From positions 1-64,000 of the forward strand of contig CAWHZZ010000001.1 of the NCBI GenBank assembly GCA_963833965.1: a stretch of DNA of 64,000 nucleotides, in the 5' to 3' direction. Source of the DNA: CAJCIW01 sp963833965. GTDB taxonomy: Bacteria > Chlamydiota > Chlamydiia > Chlamydiales > Rhabdochlamydiaceae. A program made the position numbers and the translations under genes. Under the pieces are notes generated by a model. It made no database searches and was not told where the DNA came from. It saw only the letters and a program-made list of their open reading frames with translations. This document shows, piece by piece, positions 17,591-26,822 of this stretch. The stretch's first letter is position 1. Each line of letters opens with the position of its first letter.

Positions 17591-17671
17591 GGGGAGTTAG
17601 CTGCTGGGAAGTGGTGACGGTGCTGCGGACTCATAACCCGCTGGTCGCAGGTTCAAGTCCTGCTTGCCCCA
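17591..17671 (+). tRNA. tRNA-like gene, anticodon CAT (Met or Ile2), irregular 5' half
   Basis: The 3' half is clearly tRNA: anticodon loop CTCATAA (anticodon CAT), variable loop TGGTC, T arm GCAGG-TTCAAGT-CCTGC, and acceptor strand TTGCCCC plus discriminator A. The 5' half is less regular. GGGGAGT pairs with TTGCCCC at only four or five positions, the D loop is about eight bases too long, and the anticodon stem has one A-C mismatch. It may be a functional but odd tRNA or one damaged by repeated integration. Its last 45 bases recur at 46013-46057, so this is also the left attachment site of the island. Confidence 0.45.
17627..17671 (+). repeat. Left attachment repeat (attL), 45 bp
   Basis: This copy begins GGACTCATAACCCGCTGG, ends CTGCTTGCCCCA and is base-for-base identical to 46013-46057. 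It covers the tRNA anticodon loop to the 3' end, the usual target of tyrosine recombinases. An integrase gene begins 312 bases downstream. Confidence 0.85.
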
Positions 17672-17982
17672 TCTTCTTAAGTAACTCTGGTACAGCAAAT
17701 TTTAACCAGAGGCACCCGTGCAAACCTTCATCAAAACGCGGATTTTCCGCACTTTTTACGCAAATCACTGGAACCAACCAGAGTCATTAACTTTTCAAAC
17801 ACATCCCTCGAAACTACGTCAACTTTTTCCTCAATTGCGGAAAAATTGCGTAAATTCGAATCCCGCAAGATCAAAGAGCACTGATTAGCAACGACGAGAA
17901 CCATCGGGAGCAACGGATTGCTAATCCTGTATCCCAATAATTCCCTAATGTTTTAAAATTCAAATTTGAGTTCCAGAAGATT
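17672..17982. other. Integrase leader with TTCCGCA-type repeats
   Basis: This stretch between attL and the integrase holds copies of TTTTCCGCA and TTGCGGAAAA, with TACGCAAAT and TTGCGTAAAT beside them (about 17742-17765 and 17834-17857). Similar TTTTCCGCA and TTCCGCAAATAAC sequences occur inside the right end at about 45880-45901. They are candidate arm-type sites for the recombinase. A 68-codon minus-strand frame (17731-17937) spans them and is probably not a gene. Confidence 0.4.
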
Positions 17983-19083
17983 ATGACAAGCTCCGACAAT
18001 ATCAGATGTATTCGCAAATATCAGAAAAAAGATGGATCTATCACATTCCACGCTGAAGTGCGCCGTAAAAACGCTAAACCCCTTCGCGAGTCGTTCAGGA
18101 CTTTGACGGACGCCAAGAACTGGGTTCGAAAACAGGAAAGCTCGATCCTCGAGGGAAAATACATGCCCGACAACAAGGCGCGCAAGTATACCCTCTCCGA
18201 TCTGATCGACCAATACACCCGCCTCCATCTCAGCAAGTTCCCCCGCCGCCTCAAAGATCAATCATCGCACCTGAAATGGTGGCGAGACCAATACGGGCAT
18301 AAACCCCTGATCGAGATTTCTCCTTCCCTGCTCGCGGAAGCAAAGGAGCTTCTGCTCAACGGCACCCCTTCGCGTAAAACAAACCGCACGAACTCCACGA
18401 CCAATAGATATTTCTCCAGCCTCGGCAGGGCATTCACCATCGCCTTTCAAGAGTGGCAATGGATCAGCGAAAACCCTTTTCGCCGAGTATCGAAACTCAA
18501 AGAGAATGGCGGCAGGAACCGTTTCTTAAGCAAGGAAGAACTATATGCGCTCCTCGGCCATTGCAAAGAAAGCAAGAACCCCCATCTTTACGGCATGGTC
18601 CTCATCGCCGCCTCGATGGGACTGCGTTTCGGAGAAATCGCCGGCCTCCGCTGGAAGCACATCGATTTCGATAACGGGTTTGCGACTCTCGAACGGACGA
18701 AAAACGGCGATGTGCGCGTTGTCCCATTGCCTGGCCAAGTCGCGGCCTATCTCAAAGACTTGCAATGCCCAAAGCTCCCGGATGAATTCCTGTTCCCTTC
18801 TAAAGACCCGGCGAAGCGCCATCCCCCTTCCATGATCAGGAAGGCATTCCAAAAAGCACTCGGGTTAGCCGGAATTCAGAACTTCAAATATCACGATTTG
18901 AGGCATACTTGCGCCAGCCACCTCGCGATGAATGGAGCAACTCAGGGCGAGCTTATGGAGATCCTGGGACACCGCTCGCCGGCAATGACGAGAAGATATG
19001 CCCATTTCAGCAAGGAGCATATTGCCCGCGTCCTGCAAAAAACCAGCAATAATCTGATCGGCCCGCCAGGAGGCGCATCATGA
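17983..19083 (+). CDS. int: Tyrosine recombinase of the island
   Basis: This 366-residue integrase would insert the island at the tRNA repeat. It has an N-terminal arm-binding segment (CIRKYQKKDGSITFHAEVRR), a core-binding domain (YTLSDLIDQYTRLHLSKF to AFTIAFQEWQWISENPF) and a catalytic domain. The catalytic domain has the first Arg in MGLRFGEIAGLRW, HDLRHTCASHL, and LGHRSPAMTRRYAHFS with the Tyr nucleophile. All catalytic residues are present. The gene lies 312 bases inside attL, and its stop overlaps the start of the next gene as ATGA. The broken integrase at 46224 has the same position relative to the right repeat. Confidence 0.93.
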   Translation: MTSSDNIRCIRKYQKKDGSITFHAEVRRKNAKPLRESFRTLTDAKNWVRKQESSILEGKYMPDNKARKYTLSDLIDQYTRLHLSKFPRRLKDQSSHLKWWRDQYGHKPLIEISPSLLAEAKELLLNGTPSRKTNRTNSTTNRYFSSLGRAFTIAFQEWQWISENPFRRVSKLKENGGRNRFLSKEELYALLGHCKESKNPHLYGMVLIAASMGLRFGEIAGLRWKHIDFDNGFATLERTKNGDVRVVPLPGQVAAYLKDLQCPKLPDEFLFPSKDPAKRHPPSMIRKAFQKALGLAGIQNFKYHDLRHTCASHLAMNGATQGELMEILGHRSPAMTRRYAHFSKEHIARVLQKTSNNLIGPPGGAS

Positions 19084-20393
19084 CGATCTATCTGCCCACC
19101 GACCCGGTTGTCTTCCGACAGGCATTCGATGCCGCCTGCGACCGAATTTTACGCAGCGACCAAGACATCGCTTTTTATGCTTTATACGTTGAACTTGCCT
19201 CGAGGATTCAAGAGCATCCGTATTTCAAGGATTACCTGCTTGGGCTCGAGGACGAGTCTGGCAATAAAAGACGGGAGTTCAGCATCGCCGCATTGGAAGC
19301 TCTCGAAGACAGTTGGATGAAACTATGGAAATATCACCGCCATAGTTTGAAACATCGGAAACAGCTCGTAAACATCAAGCGAATAGTTACAGCATCGCAC
19401 GAGACAACATTTTCCCCTCTTTACCATCGCATTCTTTTCCACCTATGGGAATTCCGATATTTTTCTCCGTTTTGCCGTTTTATAGACAAAGTTCCCAGAC
19501 TTTTTCGATCGGCGCAATCCGCACTGCATTTCGCTTCCATCCGGTTCGATCATCTCTATCCACCCGGGAAAGAGTATTTTGCTGAAAGGAAAGTCGCGTC
19601 GTTGAAATTTTCCAAAAAGGACAGGCGATGGGGCCTTCACAAAAGGATCTTCGATCCTGGGGCAAATAAGACGCCATTCAAACGATTGGAGGAACAGATC
19701 CATCCGAATTATTTCTGTTCGAAGACGGAGCAGATCGAAAAAAGATTTTCCATCCCAGGACAGAACAACTATGAACAACGGCGGAATATGCAGATCATGG
19801 CGGAAACCGACCCGGCTTTTTGTTGGGAGAGAATCCGGTTCCTACAACAATGCTATGCTTTTAATGAAGCTCTCTCTGCGTTCAATCCCTCGAAAGGACG
19901 ATGGAAATCGATTCGAGAAAATGCTTGGAAATTAGCCGAAGAAAAGTGCGAGTTAGAGACTTTTTTCGGAGCGAAAATGACCCTTATGCAAAAATTGTCC
20001 CCCGAGCCTTGTTCCACGGTCGACTCATTCCTCTCGTGCGAGCATCAAATCCACAGAAACGACTATGAGAAGTATCTCCAGTCGCTCAAAAATCACATTC
20101 ATGCTCATCTATTTAAGATCGAGAACGCGCAACACAACACCGCAGAAAATCCTGGATTGGCGCTTCCAAGCACCCAAAAGGAATGGTTTGTAATCGATCT
20201 TGCAGGACAATTTTGGAAGGCAAATCCATTGGGGAAACGCGATGACGCGTTTAGTTATTACCTCCTTAAGTGTCCCTCCCAAAAACTGCTTTCAAGAGAA
20301 AGATGGGAGCAAATCATTCGAAAACGCAAACTCGACCCCCGTCCGCCAGCTGCAAAAAAACGAGGCCCTGGCAAAAAGACCTGTCAAAATTGA
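19080..20393 (+). CDS. Hypothetical protein coupled to integrase
   Basis: This soluble protein of 437 residues starts within the integrase stop (ATGA), so it is translated with it. I do not recognise the family. It is rich in aromatic residues and Arg/Lys: an N-terminal helical part (FDAACDRILRSDQDIAFYAL), a middle with RFSIPGQNNYEQRRNMQIMAE, and a basic C-terminal tail (PPAAKKRGPGKKTCQN) suited to binding DNA. No catalytic motif was seen. By position it could be a recombination accessory factor or a regulator of the island. Confidence 0.6.
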   Translation: MTIYLPTDPVVFRQAFDAACDRILRSDQDIAFYALYVELASRIQEHPYFKDYLLGLEDESGNKRREFSIAALEALEDSWMKLWKYHRHSLKHRKQLVNIKRIVTASHETTFSPLYHRILFHLWEFRYFSPFCRFIDKVPRLFRSAQSALHFASIRFDHLYPPGKEYFAERKVASLKFSKKDRRWGLHKRIFDPGANKTPFKRLEEQIHPNYFCSKTEQIEKRFSIPGQNNYEQRRNMQIMAETDPAFCWERIRFLQQCYAFNEALSAFNPSKGRWKSIRENAWKLAEEKCELETFFGAKMTLMQKLSPEPCSTVDSFLSCEHQIHRNDYEKYLQSLKNHIHAHLFKIENAQHNTAENPGLALPSTQKEWFVIDLAGQFWKANPLGKRDDAFSYYLLKCPSQKLLSRERWEQIIRKRKLDPRPPAAKKRGPGKKTCQN

Positions 20394-20541
20394 CCTATAA
20401 TCGGATTACACCTCTTTTTCTTATTGCTCTCGGATATTCGAATCTAAAAAACCCTGTCATATCAATACATCCATTTTCAAATTAAGTCTTTATGGTTCAA
20501 TCAGAAACAAGTAGCAACAATGCAATTCATAAGGATTCACC

Positions 20542-20742
20542 ATGAACCAGATTCCAGACCTACCAGTCACTTTCAAAGGCTTTCATAAAATCTATGAATA
20601 TCCCAGCCCTGGCGCTCTTAGAAAAATGGCTTTCGAGAGTGACATCAACGGACTGAAAACCGCTTTCCTGAAAATAGGCCGCCGGAGGCTTGTTTTACCC
20701 GAGACCCTCTTTCGTTTGCTCCGGGAAAAAGGCAGCAAATAA
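20542..20742 (+). CDS. Small HTH/excisionase-like protein
   Basis: This is a 66-residue basic protein behind AAGGATTCACC. The order (PGALRKMAFESDINGLKTAFLK, then IGRRRLVLPETLFRLLREK) resembles helix-turn-helix proteins of the AlpA/excisionase type, in which the second half gives a strand pair and a final helix. It sits between the integrase unit and the replication genes, where directionality factors are often found. The assignment is by size, shape and context only. Confidence 0.5.
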   Translation: MNQIPDLPVTFKGFHKIYEYPSPGALRKMAFESDINGLKTAFLKIGRRRLVLPETLFRLLREKGSK

Positions 20743-20803
20743 CCAAAAATGCAGATGGGCCGCCTCTCACGACAATGAAAGCGACCCATCAAGGAAAAAA
20801 AGC

Positions 20804-22267
20804 ATGAATAAGCCCATTGTATCAGAAGATGAGATTTCCTCGGACACAAAAACCCCCGAGGAAAAATCAAAAAAACGCGCTGCCGAATTGAAGGCTTCTG
20901 CGGCTCGTACAAAAAAATCAAAATCCGTGTCTGCTGAGAGTGAAAAGAAACACGTTCCTTCCGCACAGGAACAGGAAACGATTGAAGCCTCGATCGTGGA
21001 TGAACTAAACCGCACTATTGCAATCGTCCATACATCCAGCACCTACATTTTGATCGAAAAAGACGAGATCGAATTCGTCTTAGATTCTAAAACGTCCCTG
21101 CTGATCCTCTATGAAAATCAGGTTGTTCCCGAACTTTCCAGTAATAATATCAAGAAGATTACGAAGGCGCAAGTATGGCTGAGAAGTCCTCATCGCCGTA
21201 CTTATAAAAACATCGTCTTTAATCCAAAAATTCCAGGCCATCATGATGGGAATTTCAATATTTGGAAGGGGTTTGCGATGAAACCAGTAAAAGGCGACTG
21301 CTCTCTTTTCTGGGATCATGTGAAAGTTGTCATCTGCGGCGGGAATGAAGTTCACTACATCTATGTTAGAAAGTGGCTCGCCCATTTGATTCAAAAGCCT
21401 TGGATCATCGCCACCGCGCTCGTTTTACGAGGAAAGCAAGGAACCGGCAAAGGCACGTTCGTCGATGCCATCGGTAAACTACTTGGCCCTCACTACGCTC
21501 CATTGTCAAGTCTTGATCAAATCCTTGGAAGATTCAATTCCCATCTAAAAAATGCAATCCTGATTTTTGCCGACGAGGCGATCTGGGGTGGCAACAAGAA
21601 AGAAATCGGCGCCCTTAAGGCGTTGGTTACGGAACCGAAACTGTTCATCGAAGCAAAGGGCAAGGACGGCTATTGGATCGATAACTTCAAACATCTGATC
21701 GTCAGCAGCAATGAAGATTGGGCAGTCCATCTTGACCCCGATGATAGAAGATTCTTCGTTCTCGACGTGTCAAATGCGCGAAAAGAGGATCTTACTTACT
21801 TCCATGCCATCCGTCATCAGCTTGAAAATGGGGGGCATGAAGCCCTCATGCATGATCTCCTCTACGAAGACCTAACGGGATTCGACCCAAGAATCATGCC
21901 TGATAATTTCGCCGGCTTTGACATGAAGCTGGAAAGCACCACAAGCATCGATCGATTCATCCATGCCTCACTAAAGGAAGGATGTTGGGATCATGCCAAT
22001 GCCGGGCCCTCTGAAACGCTCAAAGATCAGTCAATCGATAAGTTCTACACTGACTACAAAACCTGGTGCGAGCAGGAAAAGCAATCGATCCTCCGCAAAG
22101 AACTGATTGGAAAAAGGCTTCGGGCCATTTTCCCAGGTCTTACGACTAAAAGAACTCCGCGCGAAGAAAATCCATCGCGTCCGGTCATGTATATCTTTCC
22201 ATCCCTAGGAGAATGCCGGACTTCATTTGAAAAATTTTACAAACAAAGCCCGGCGATATGGGAATAG
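20804..22267 (+). CDS. Primase-associated helicase, DUF5906 type
   Basis: This is a 487-residue protein from the ATG at 20804 (AAGGA upstream); the frame is open from 20690 but that start is poor. Residues 1-70 are a Lys/Glu/Ser-rich tail. The core has Walker A RGKQGTGKGTFVDAIG (about residue 208), Walker B ILIFADEA, and the sensor region HLIVSSNEDWAVHLDPDDRRFFVLDVS. These are the blocks of the DUF5906/D5-like superfamily 3 helicases of phages and satellite elements. With the zinc/TOPRIM primase that follows it would replicate the island after excision. No primase active site of its own was seen. Confidence 0.8.
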   Translation: MNKPIVSEDEISSDTKTPEEKSKKRAAELKASAARTKKSKSVSAESEKKHVPSAQEQETIEASIVDELNRTIAIVHTSSTYILIEKDEIEFVLDSKTSLLILYENQVVPELSSNNIKKITKAQVWLRSPHRRTYKNIVFNPKIPGHHDGNFNIWKGFAMKPVKGDCSLFWDHVKVVICGGNEVHYIYVRKWLAHLIQKPWIIATALVLRGKQGTGKGTFVDAIGKLLGPHYAPLSSLDQILGRFNSHLKNAILIFADEAIWGGNKKEIGALKALVTEPKLFIEAKGKDGYWIDNFKHLIVSSNEDWAVHLDPDDRRFFVLDVSNARKEDLTYFHAIRHQLENGGHEALMHDLLYEDLTGFDPRIMPDNFAGFDMKLESTTSIDRFIHASLKEGCWDHANAGPSETLKDQSIDKFYTDYKTWCEQEKQSILRKELIGKRLRAIFPGLTTKRTPREENPSRPVMYIFPSLGECRTSFEKFYKQSPAIWE

Positions 22268-22412
22268 TCATGGTGGTCATTGTGGTCATGGTAAAATTGC
22301 AATTCGCGCAAGAAAATTGGAATCCTCAAAGAAAAGTTCAGAAAATCTTATGCGTTTTGCTTTTTTACCCCGACCACCCTGACCGCTCAGACGATGATCG
22401 CGAAAGGAACGC

Positions 22413-23420
22413 ATGAATCTATTAGACCTGGTTGAAGAAATGGGATGGGAACCGCGTAGAACATCATCCGGCCGCGGCGGGGAATATCATTGCCCCTGCC
22501 CCGTATGCGGAGGAGACGACCGATTTATGTTCTGGCCTCAAACGAACCGCTACTGGTGCCGGCAATGCAAAGCAAAGGGCGATGCCATCCAGTTTTGCAG
22601 AGATTTTCAAAAACTGTCCTTTCGCGACGCATACGCTAAAGCAAAAAAAGATCTTCCAGGATCTTCATTTCAATCCTGGAATCAGCCGCCAGCCCCCTCT
22701 CCCATTCACTTGCCATCCTGTTCGTGGCAAGACAAGGCCAGGGCATTTATAGAAAGTTCTCATCAACGCCTTTTAGTCGATAAAACGTCGATGGAACTAA
22801 TCATGAAACGCGGACTGTCCGTTGATACGATCAAGAAAAACCAGCTAGGCTGGAATCCGGTCAAAATGTTTCATCGGCGTGCAGATTGGGGGCTTGAGGA
22901 AAGGGGTAAACGCAAATGGCTATGCCTGCCCCCGGGAATTGTCATCCCTCTCTTCGAAAATGATACTATTCGAAAGCTCAAAATCCGTAAATCTGAATGG
23001 AAAGAAGGGAATTTCTATGGGAAATATTATGAAGTTCCTGGCAGCTCGAATATGCTTCCGATTTTCGGCATGCGATCGAAGGAGATTGTCGTCATCGTGG
23101 AAGCCGAGTTAGACGCCATGCTTATCATTCAAGAAGCTGGAAATCTCTGTGCCTGCATTGCTCTTGGAGGCGCCCAGAAAAGACCTTGTCCTCTTCTCCG
23201 TGAATGGATGCTTAAAAGAAAACTGATTCTTTTTGCTTTGGATTTTGACGAAGCCGGGAAAAAGGAGTACCCGTATTGGCAGCAATCCTATTCAAATCTT
23301 GAGCCTTGGCCTGTTCCTGAAGCGAAAAGTCCTGGTGATTATTTTGCAAAGGGAGGTAATTTGAAAACATGGATATCATCTGGATTGAAATTGAAACCGA
23401 AATCGCAATACATATCTTGA
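22413..23420 (+). CDS. Zinc-ribbon/TOPRIM primase-like protein
   Basis: This is a 335-residue protein. The N-terminal zinc ribbon (HCPCPVCGGDDRF, then YWCRQCKAKGDAIQF) matches the DnaG/P4-alpha type that reads DNA for primer synthesis. The C-terminal half contains a TOPRIM-like domain: EIVVIVEAELDAMLII provides the first acidic residue, and LILFALDFDEAGKKEY the D-x-D pair. Together these indicate the primase half of the island's replication module, split from the helicase half (20804-22267), whereas phage P4 carries both in one protein. The intervening 145 bases contain no gene. Confidence 0.8.
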   Translation: MNLLDLVEEMGWEPRRTSSGRGGEYHCPCPVCGGDDRFMFWPQTNRYWCRQCKAKGDAIQFCRDFQKLSFRDAYAKAKKDLPGSSFQSWNQPPAPSPIHLPSCSWQDKARAFIESSHQRLLVDKTSMELIMKRGLSVDTIKKNQLGWNPVKMFHRRADWGLEERGKRKWLCLPPGIVIPLFENDTIRKLKIRKSEWKEGNFYGKYYEVPGSSNMLPIFGMRSKEIVVIVEAELDAMLIIQEAGNLCACIALGGAQKRPCPLLREWMLKRKLILFALDFDEAGKKEYPYWQQSYSNLEPWPVPEAKSPGDYFAKGGNLKTWISSGLKLKPKSQYIS

Positions 23421-23478
23421 AGATGATTTCTTCAAAGAGTTATGCTGCACGTCTATCTAACGAACTGAGGAAGCGAAT

Positions 23479-24936
23479 TTGGATATCTTGAACTTTCAAG
23501 GCCTTGTGCGAAATCTTGCCTCTCTTCGCAAAGAGTCAGAATGGCTGGAGTTGAAGCACAATAATGAAAATCCGCAAGACATAGGTGAATACATTTCCGC
23601 TCTCTCAAACGGAGCAGCTTTGCTGGGAAGGCATAGTGCTTACATTTTATGGGGCATTGAAGACATGACGGGTCGCATCATCGGTACAAACTTCCGTCCC
23701 AGAAAAGCTAGAGTAAACGGCCAAGAGCTTGAAAGCTGGCTAATTTTCCATCTCGATCCTCAAATCGATCTGCGGATTCATGAGGGAGAGATTGATGGCA
23801 ATTATGTAGTCCTGTTTGAATTTGCACCTGCAACACATCGTCCGATTCGTTTTAAGGGTTCAGAATACATCAGAGTAGGAACTTACAAGAAAAAGCTTAA
23901 GGAATGCCCGGAAAAAGAAAGGGAATTATGGCGTATCTTAGGCCAGACTGCTTTTGAGAAGGGCATCGCAATGAAGAACGTGCCTGCTGACCAAATCCTT
24001 TCTCTTCTCAATTGTCCTGCCTATTTCGATCTTATGAGGCTGCCTCATCCGGAAAATAGATCCGCGGTTCTTGAGAGATTTGCTTCTGAAAAACTGATTT
24101 CACAATCAGATGGCGGAAGTTACGATATTTCAAACTTGGGTGCTATCCTTTTTGCTAAAAACTTGGAGGATTTCGATCGGCTGGCTAGAAAAACTCTCAG
24201 AATCATTTTCTATCGCGGCGACAGTCGCATGGAAACAATCAAGGAATATGAAATGAAAAAGGGGTATGCTCTGGGTTTCGAAGAAGCCGTAGCTTATATC
24301 AACGACCAGCTTCCCCAAAACGAGCATATCGGCGAGGCGTTTCGTCAAGAAGTGCGTATGTATCCGAAAATTGCTATCCGAGAATTGGTGGCGAACGCCC
24401 TGATCCATCAAGATTTCAACGTTACCGGCGCTGGTCCCATGGTAGAGATTTTTGCAAATCGGGTTGAAATCTCAAATCCAGGCTTGCCATTGATTGATAT
24501 CCTTCGATTCATTGATGAAACTCCACGTTCACGCAACGAAATATTAGCGCGTCTTATGCGCAGGTTGAATCTATGCGAAGAGCGTGGAACAGGGGTCGAT
24601 AAAGTCATTCTACAGATCGAATTTTTCCAGCTTCCTGCCCCAGATTTTCGAAAAACGACTCAAAGCACTCTTGCCGTTTTATACGGGCATAAAACGCTAA
24701 AGGAGATGGATTCCAAGGAACGGACTCGGGCTGCCTATCAACATGCCTGTCTTCAGCATGTCATTGGTAAAAAGATGACAAATGAGTCTTTGCGGAATCG
24801 CTTGGGGATCAAGCAATCTAGCTATTCGCTCGCTTATCGAATCATTCGTGATGCAATACAAGAGAATCTGGTCAAGCCGCAAGGAGACGAGGTCGGTGCT
24901 GGAAAGGGCGCTTTCTATCTTCCTTTCTGGGCTTGA
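23479..24936 (+). CDS. Schlafen AlbA_2 domain / GHKL ATP-binding protein
   Basis: This 485-residue protein starts at a TTG behind GAGGAAG. Residues 10-150 match the Schlafen-type AlbA_2 domain (ESEWLELKHNNENPQDIGEYI, ILWGIEDMTGRIIGT and FKGSEYIRVGTYKKKL). Residues about 290-380 match the C-terminal ATP-binding domain usually paired with it (IAIRELVANALIHQDFNV, VEISNPGLP and EERGTGVDKVI). A winged-helix tail follows. Such proteins are common on islands and are often mislabelled as RecG-like helicases; they are presumed regulators, and some AlbA_2 proteins are nucleases in defence. Its role here is unproven. Confidence 0.82.
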   Translation: MDILNFQGLVRNLASLRKESEWLELKHNNENPQDIGEYISALSNGAALLGRHSAYILWGIEDMTGRIIGTNFRPRKARVNGQELESWLIFHLDPQIDLRIHEGEIDGNYVVLFEFAPATHRPIRFKGSEYIRVGTYKKKLKECPEKERELWRILGQTAFEKGIAMKNVPADQILSLLNCPAYFDLMRLPHPENRSAVLERFASEKLISQSDGGSYDISNLGAILFAKNLEDFDRLARKTLRIIFYRGDSRMETIKEYEMKKGYALGFEEAVAYINDQLPQNEHIGEAFRQEVRMYPKIAIRELVANALIHQDFNVTGAGPMVEIFANRVEISNPGLPLIDILRFIDETPRSRNEILARLMRRLNLCEERGTGVDKVILQIEFFQLPAPDFRKTTQSTLAVLYGHKTLKEMDSKERTRAAYQHACLQHVIGKKMTNESLRNRLGIKQSSYSLAYRIIRDAIQENLVKPQGDEVGAGKGAFYLPFWA

Positions 24937-25175
24937 CTCGATTATGTACGGCTCTTTGGATTAGGACCTGAAAATTATCGTATTCCATTGATTATCAGTG
25001 CTTTTGAATTGTGCACGATTTGTGCACGGACTTCTATGAACACCGTAAAAATAATCACAAAATTCTGAGCGTCAGCGTTTTTTGTTGTCGCATCTTGGTT
25101 TAAAATTAATTAAATAATTTATAATGAGGATCAGATGGTAAATTGTTAGAAGTTTCCAAAAAATTGGAGTGATTT

Positions 25176-25799
25176 ATGAAAACATCGCAGGAAATAGATA
25201 AAAAACAGGAGGAGGTCGTTGCAACAGGGAATAATCCTGAGATTGAGCTTGGACCTGTTCTTCAATGGAACTTTAAATTTAATGAACAGACTGGGAGAAA
25301 CGAGTTCGATTCGATTGAGCTATCGGATGGCAGTAAACTCGATGCAAAAGGTTTGAAAACAGCACTCAAAAAAACCACCGGCACCTCTGACCTGAAAATC
25401 GGAGAAAAAATTCTAGGCAAAGTTTCGTATGGAATGTCAGCAGAGAAACATGATACTCGAATAAATGAAGCCTCGACCCTGTTGCCTGCCTTACGACCAA
25501 AAGATGAAACTGAAGCATTGCTGCTCGGTCAATTTCTCGCTCTCCATGACTCAGGAATGAAATGCCTAAGAATGGCTAATGTACAGGACAGCTTCTACCA
25601 CGAGGAGAGGCTTTTTATTTTGGCCAATAAGCTCTTGAATACGGCCAATCAAACCATGCAGACTGTTTTGAAATACCGCTCTGGCGGACAGCAAATAGTA
25701 CAAGTCCTTCACGTTCACAATGAAGGGCAGGCTATAGTTGCCCAAAACCTCTCCTCCCAGCCTCGCGGGGAGGGGTCAATGGAAAAAATCATGAATTGA
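25176..25799 (+). CDS. Hypothetical island protein, 207 aa
   Basis: This is a soluble protein with a GGAG site eight bases before the ATG. It begins with a Lys/Glu-rich tail; the second half is helical (LLLGQFLALHDSGMKCLRM and LFILANKLLNTANQTMQTV) and ends with a Gly/Gln-rich segment (HVHNEGQAIVAQNLSSQ). I do not recognise the family with confidence. Small proteins of this shape, followed by an HGG-motif protein, occur together in mobile elements of intracellular bacteria, so the next gene is probably a partner. Confidence 0.6.
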   Translation: MKTSQEIDKKQEEVVATGNNPEIELGPVLQWNFKFNEQTGRNEFDSIELSDGSKLDAKGLKTALKKTTGTSDLKIGEKILGKVSYGMSAEKHDTRINEASTLLPALRPKDETEALLLGQFLALHDSGMKCLRMANVQDSFYHEERLFILANKLLNTANQTMQTVLKYRSGGQQIVQVLHVHNEGQAIVAQNLSSQPRGEGSMEKIMN

Positions 25800-25814
25800 A
25801 CCCGTTGGATCATT

Positions 25815-26060
25815 GTGGCTCAGTGCTCAGCAAAAAGCAAAAGATCTCAAGAACAATGCCTCAAATGGGCCGTCCGCGGCAGGCATACGTGCCATATGCA
25901 CGGAGGAACCTCTAGAGGGCCAAAAACCAAAATAGGAAAAGAGCGCGCTCGCCGGGCAGCCCTACGACATGGCGGACACACCCAAGAAGCCCGAGCCTTG
26001 CACCGGGAGGCAATGGCCTTAATTCGCGAAAGCAAGGATTTTCTTTATTCCTTTAATTAG
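25815..26060 (+). CDS. HGGxSTG-motif small protein
   Basis: This is an 81-residue very basic protein that starts at a GTG 15 bases after the preceding gene. It has an N-terminal Cys set (CSAKSKRSQEQCLKWAV) and the block CHMHGGTSRGPKTKIGKERA, recognisable as the HGGxSTG type found in phages and islands. The Cys/His arrangement (C, C, C-H-M-H) suggests a zinc-binding nucleic-acid protein. Function is unknown for the family. Confidence 0.65.
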   Translation: MAQCSAKSKRSQEQCLKWAVRGRHTCHMHGGTSRGPKTKIGKERARRAALRHGGHTQEARALHREAMALIRESKDFLYSFN

Positions 26061-26378
26061 CCTGATTTATCCAAAAAAGCCGTAGATCTCAGGAAGTTTG
26101 GAAAGTCCTAGAGACATAATTACGACATTCCCAAAAGGCATAAACATTAATACAAGGATCACGATTGTAATGAAATCCACAAAAACTCAAATTATAAACT
26201 GTTGTTTTTCTTAATTTTTTATGGTGATTTTTTTGCTCTAGTAATTTTGTTTGGAAAAATGGTGGCTTTTGTAATTCTACCTAAAAAAAAGAGAATAGGA
26301 ATAGAAACAGCGAGTTTTGTAGCTAAAGTTATCCAGCTACTTTCCGCAAGCACATAACCTATATCAAATGCATCTATT
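26061..26378. other. AT-rich intergenic stretch, no supported gene
   Basis: No good start codon was seen in any open frame. On the minus strand a frame of about 60 codons (to 26219) encodes a hydrophobic segment, LATKLAVSIPILFFLG, but it opens right after a stop and has no ATG. It could be the broken end of a membrane-protein gene. Confidence 0.3.
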
Positions 26379-26624
26379 TTAAAAACAAGTTAGAAAAAGA
26401 GTCGATGAGTTTTTGAAATTGCATTCTTTTCGAAATCTATTGATAAGCCACAAAAGAATTACACCAACAAACCCAACGAATATTCCGGTAAAGACCATCT
26501 CTTCATTATGATTCATCAATCCAGTAATTAAATTGTAAATCGTTGAAAAAGCCTGAAACCCTAACAACCATCCACAGGCTGTCTTGGCTGAGCTAAAATA
26601 TTGTTCCAATTTTTCTTTGTTCAT
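26379..26624 (-). CDS. Small membrane protein, unknown
   Basis: This is an 81-residue protein with a hydrophobic N-terminal part (ACGWLLGFQAFSTIYNLITG) and a clear membrane helix at about residues 44-61 (VFTGIFVGFVGVILLWLI), followed by a basic RFRKEC. The ATG at 26624 has a weak CGGAAA upstream. It is divergent from the Hsp70 operon. I do not recognise it, and the base composition here is very AT-rich compared with its neighbours. Confidence 0.45.
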   Translation of the reverse strand: MNKEKLEQYFSSAKTACGWLLGFQAFSTIYNLITGLMNHNEEMVFTGIFVGFVGVILLWLINRFRKECNFKNSSTLFLTCF

Positions 26625-26822
26625 AATTTCCGTCTAAAAAATTTTGTTTTAAAAAACACAATAATTTTGCGTTTTTGTATATTTTCAGTCAATTAATTGT
26701 ATTTAAAAACAGATTTTTGTTTTTTAAAAAATAAAAATTGCTTTATTATTGTTCTGATTATTTTAAATTTCTTTATTGGTGTGATTTGTGTATAATTCCG
26801 ACAAATTTGATGTGAGGGAACC

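Noticed and set aside
17731..17937. 68-codon minus-strand frame between attL and the integrase
   Set aside because: It coincides with the TTCCGCA repeats, has weak protein character and no ribosome site; more likely integrase-binding DNA.
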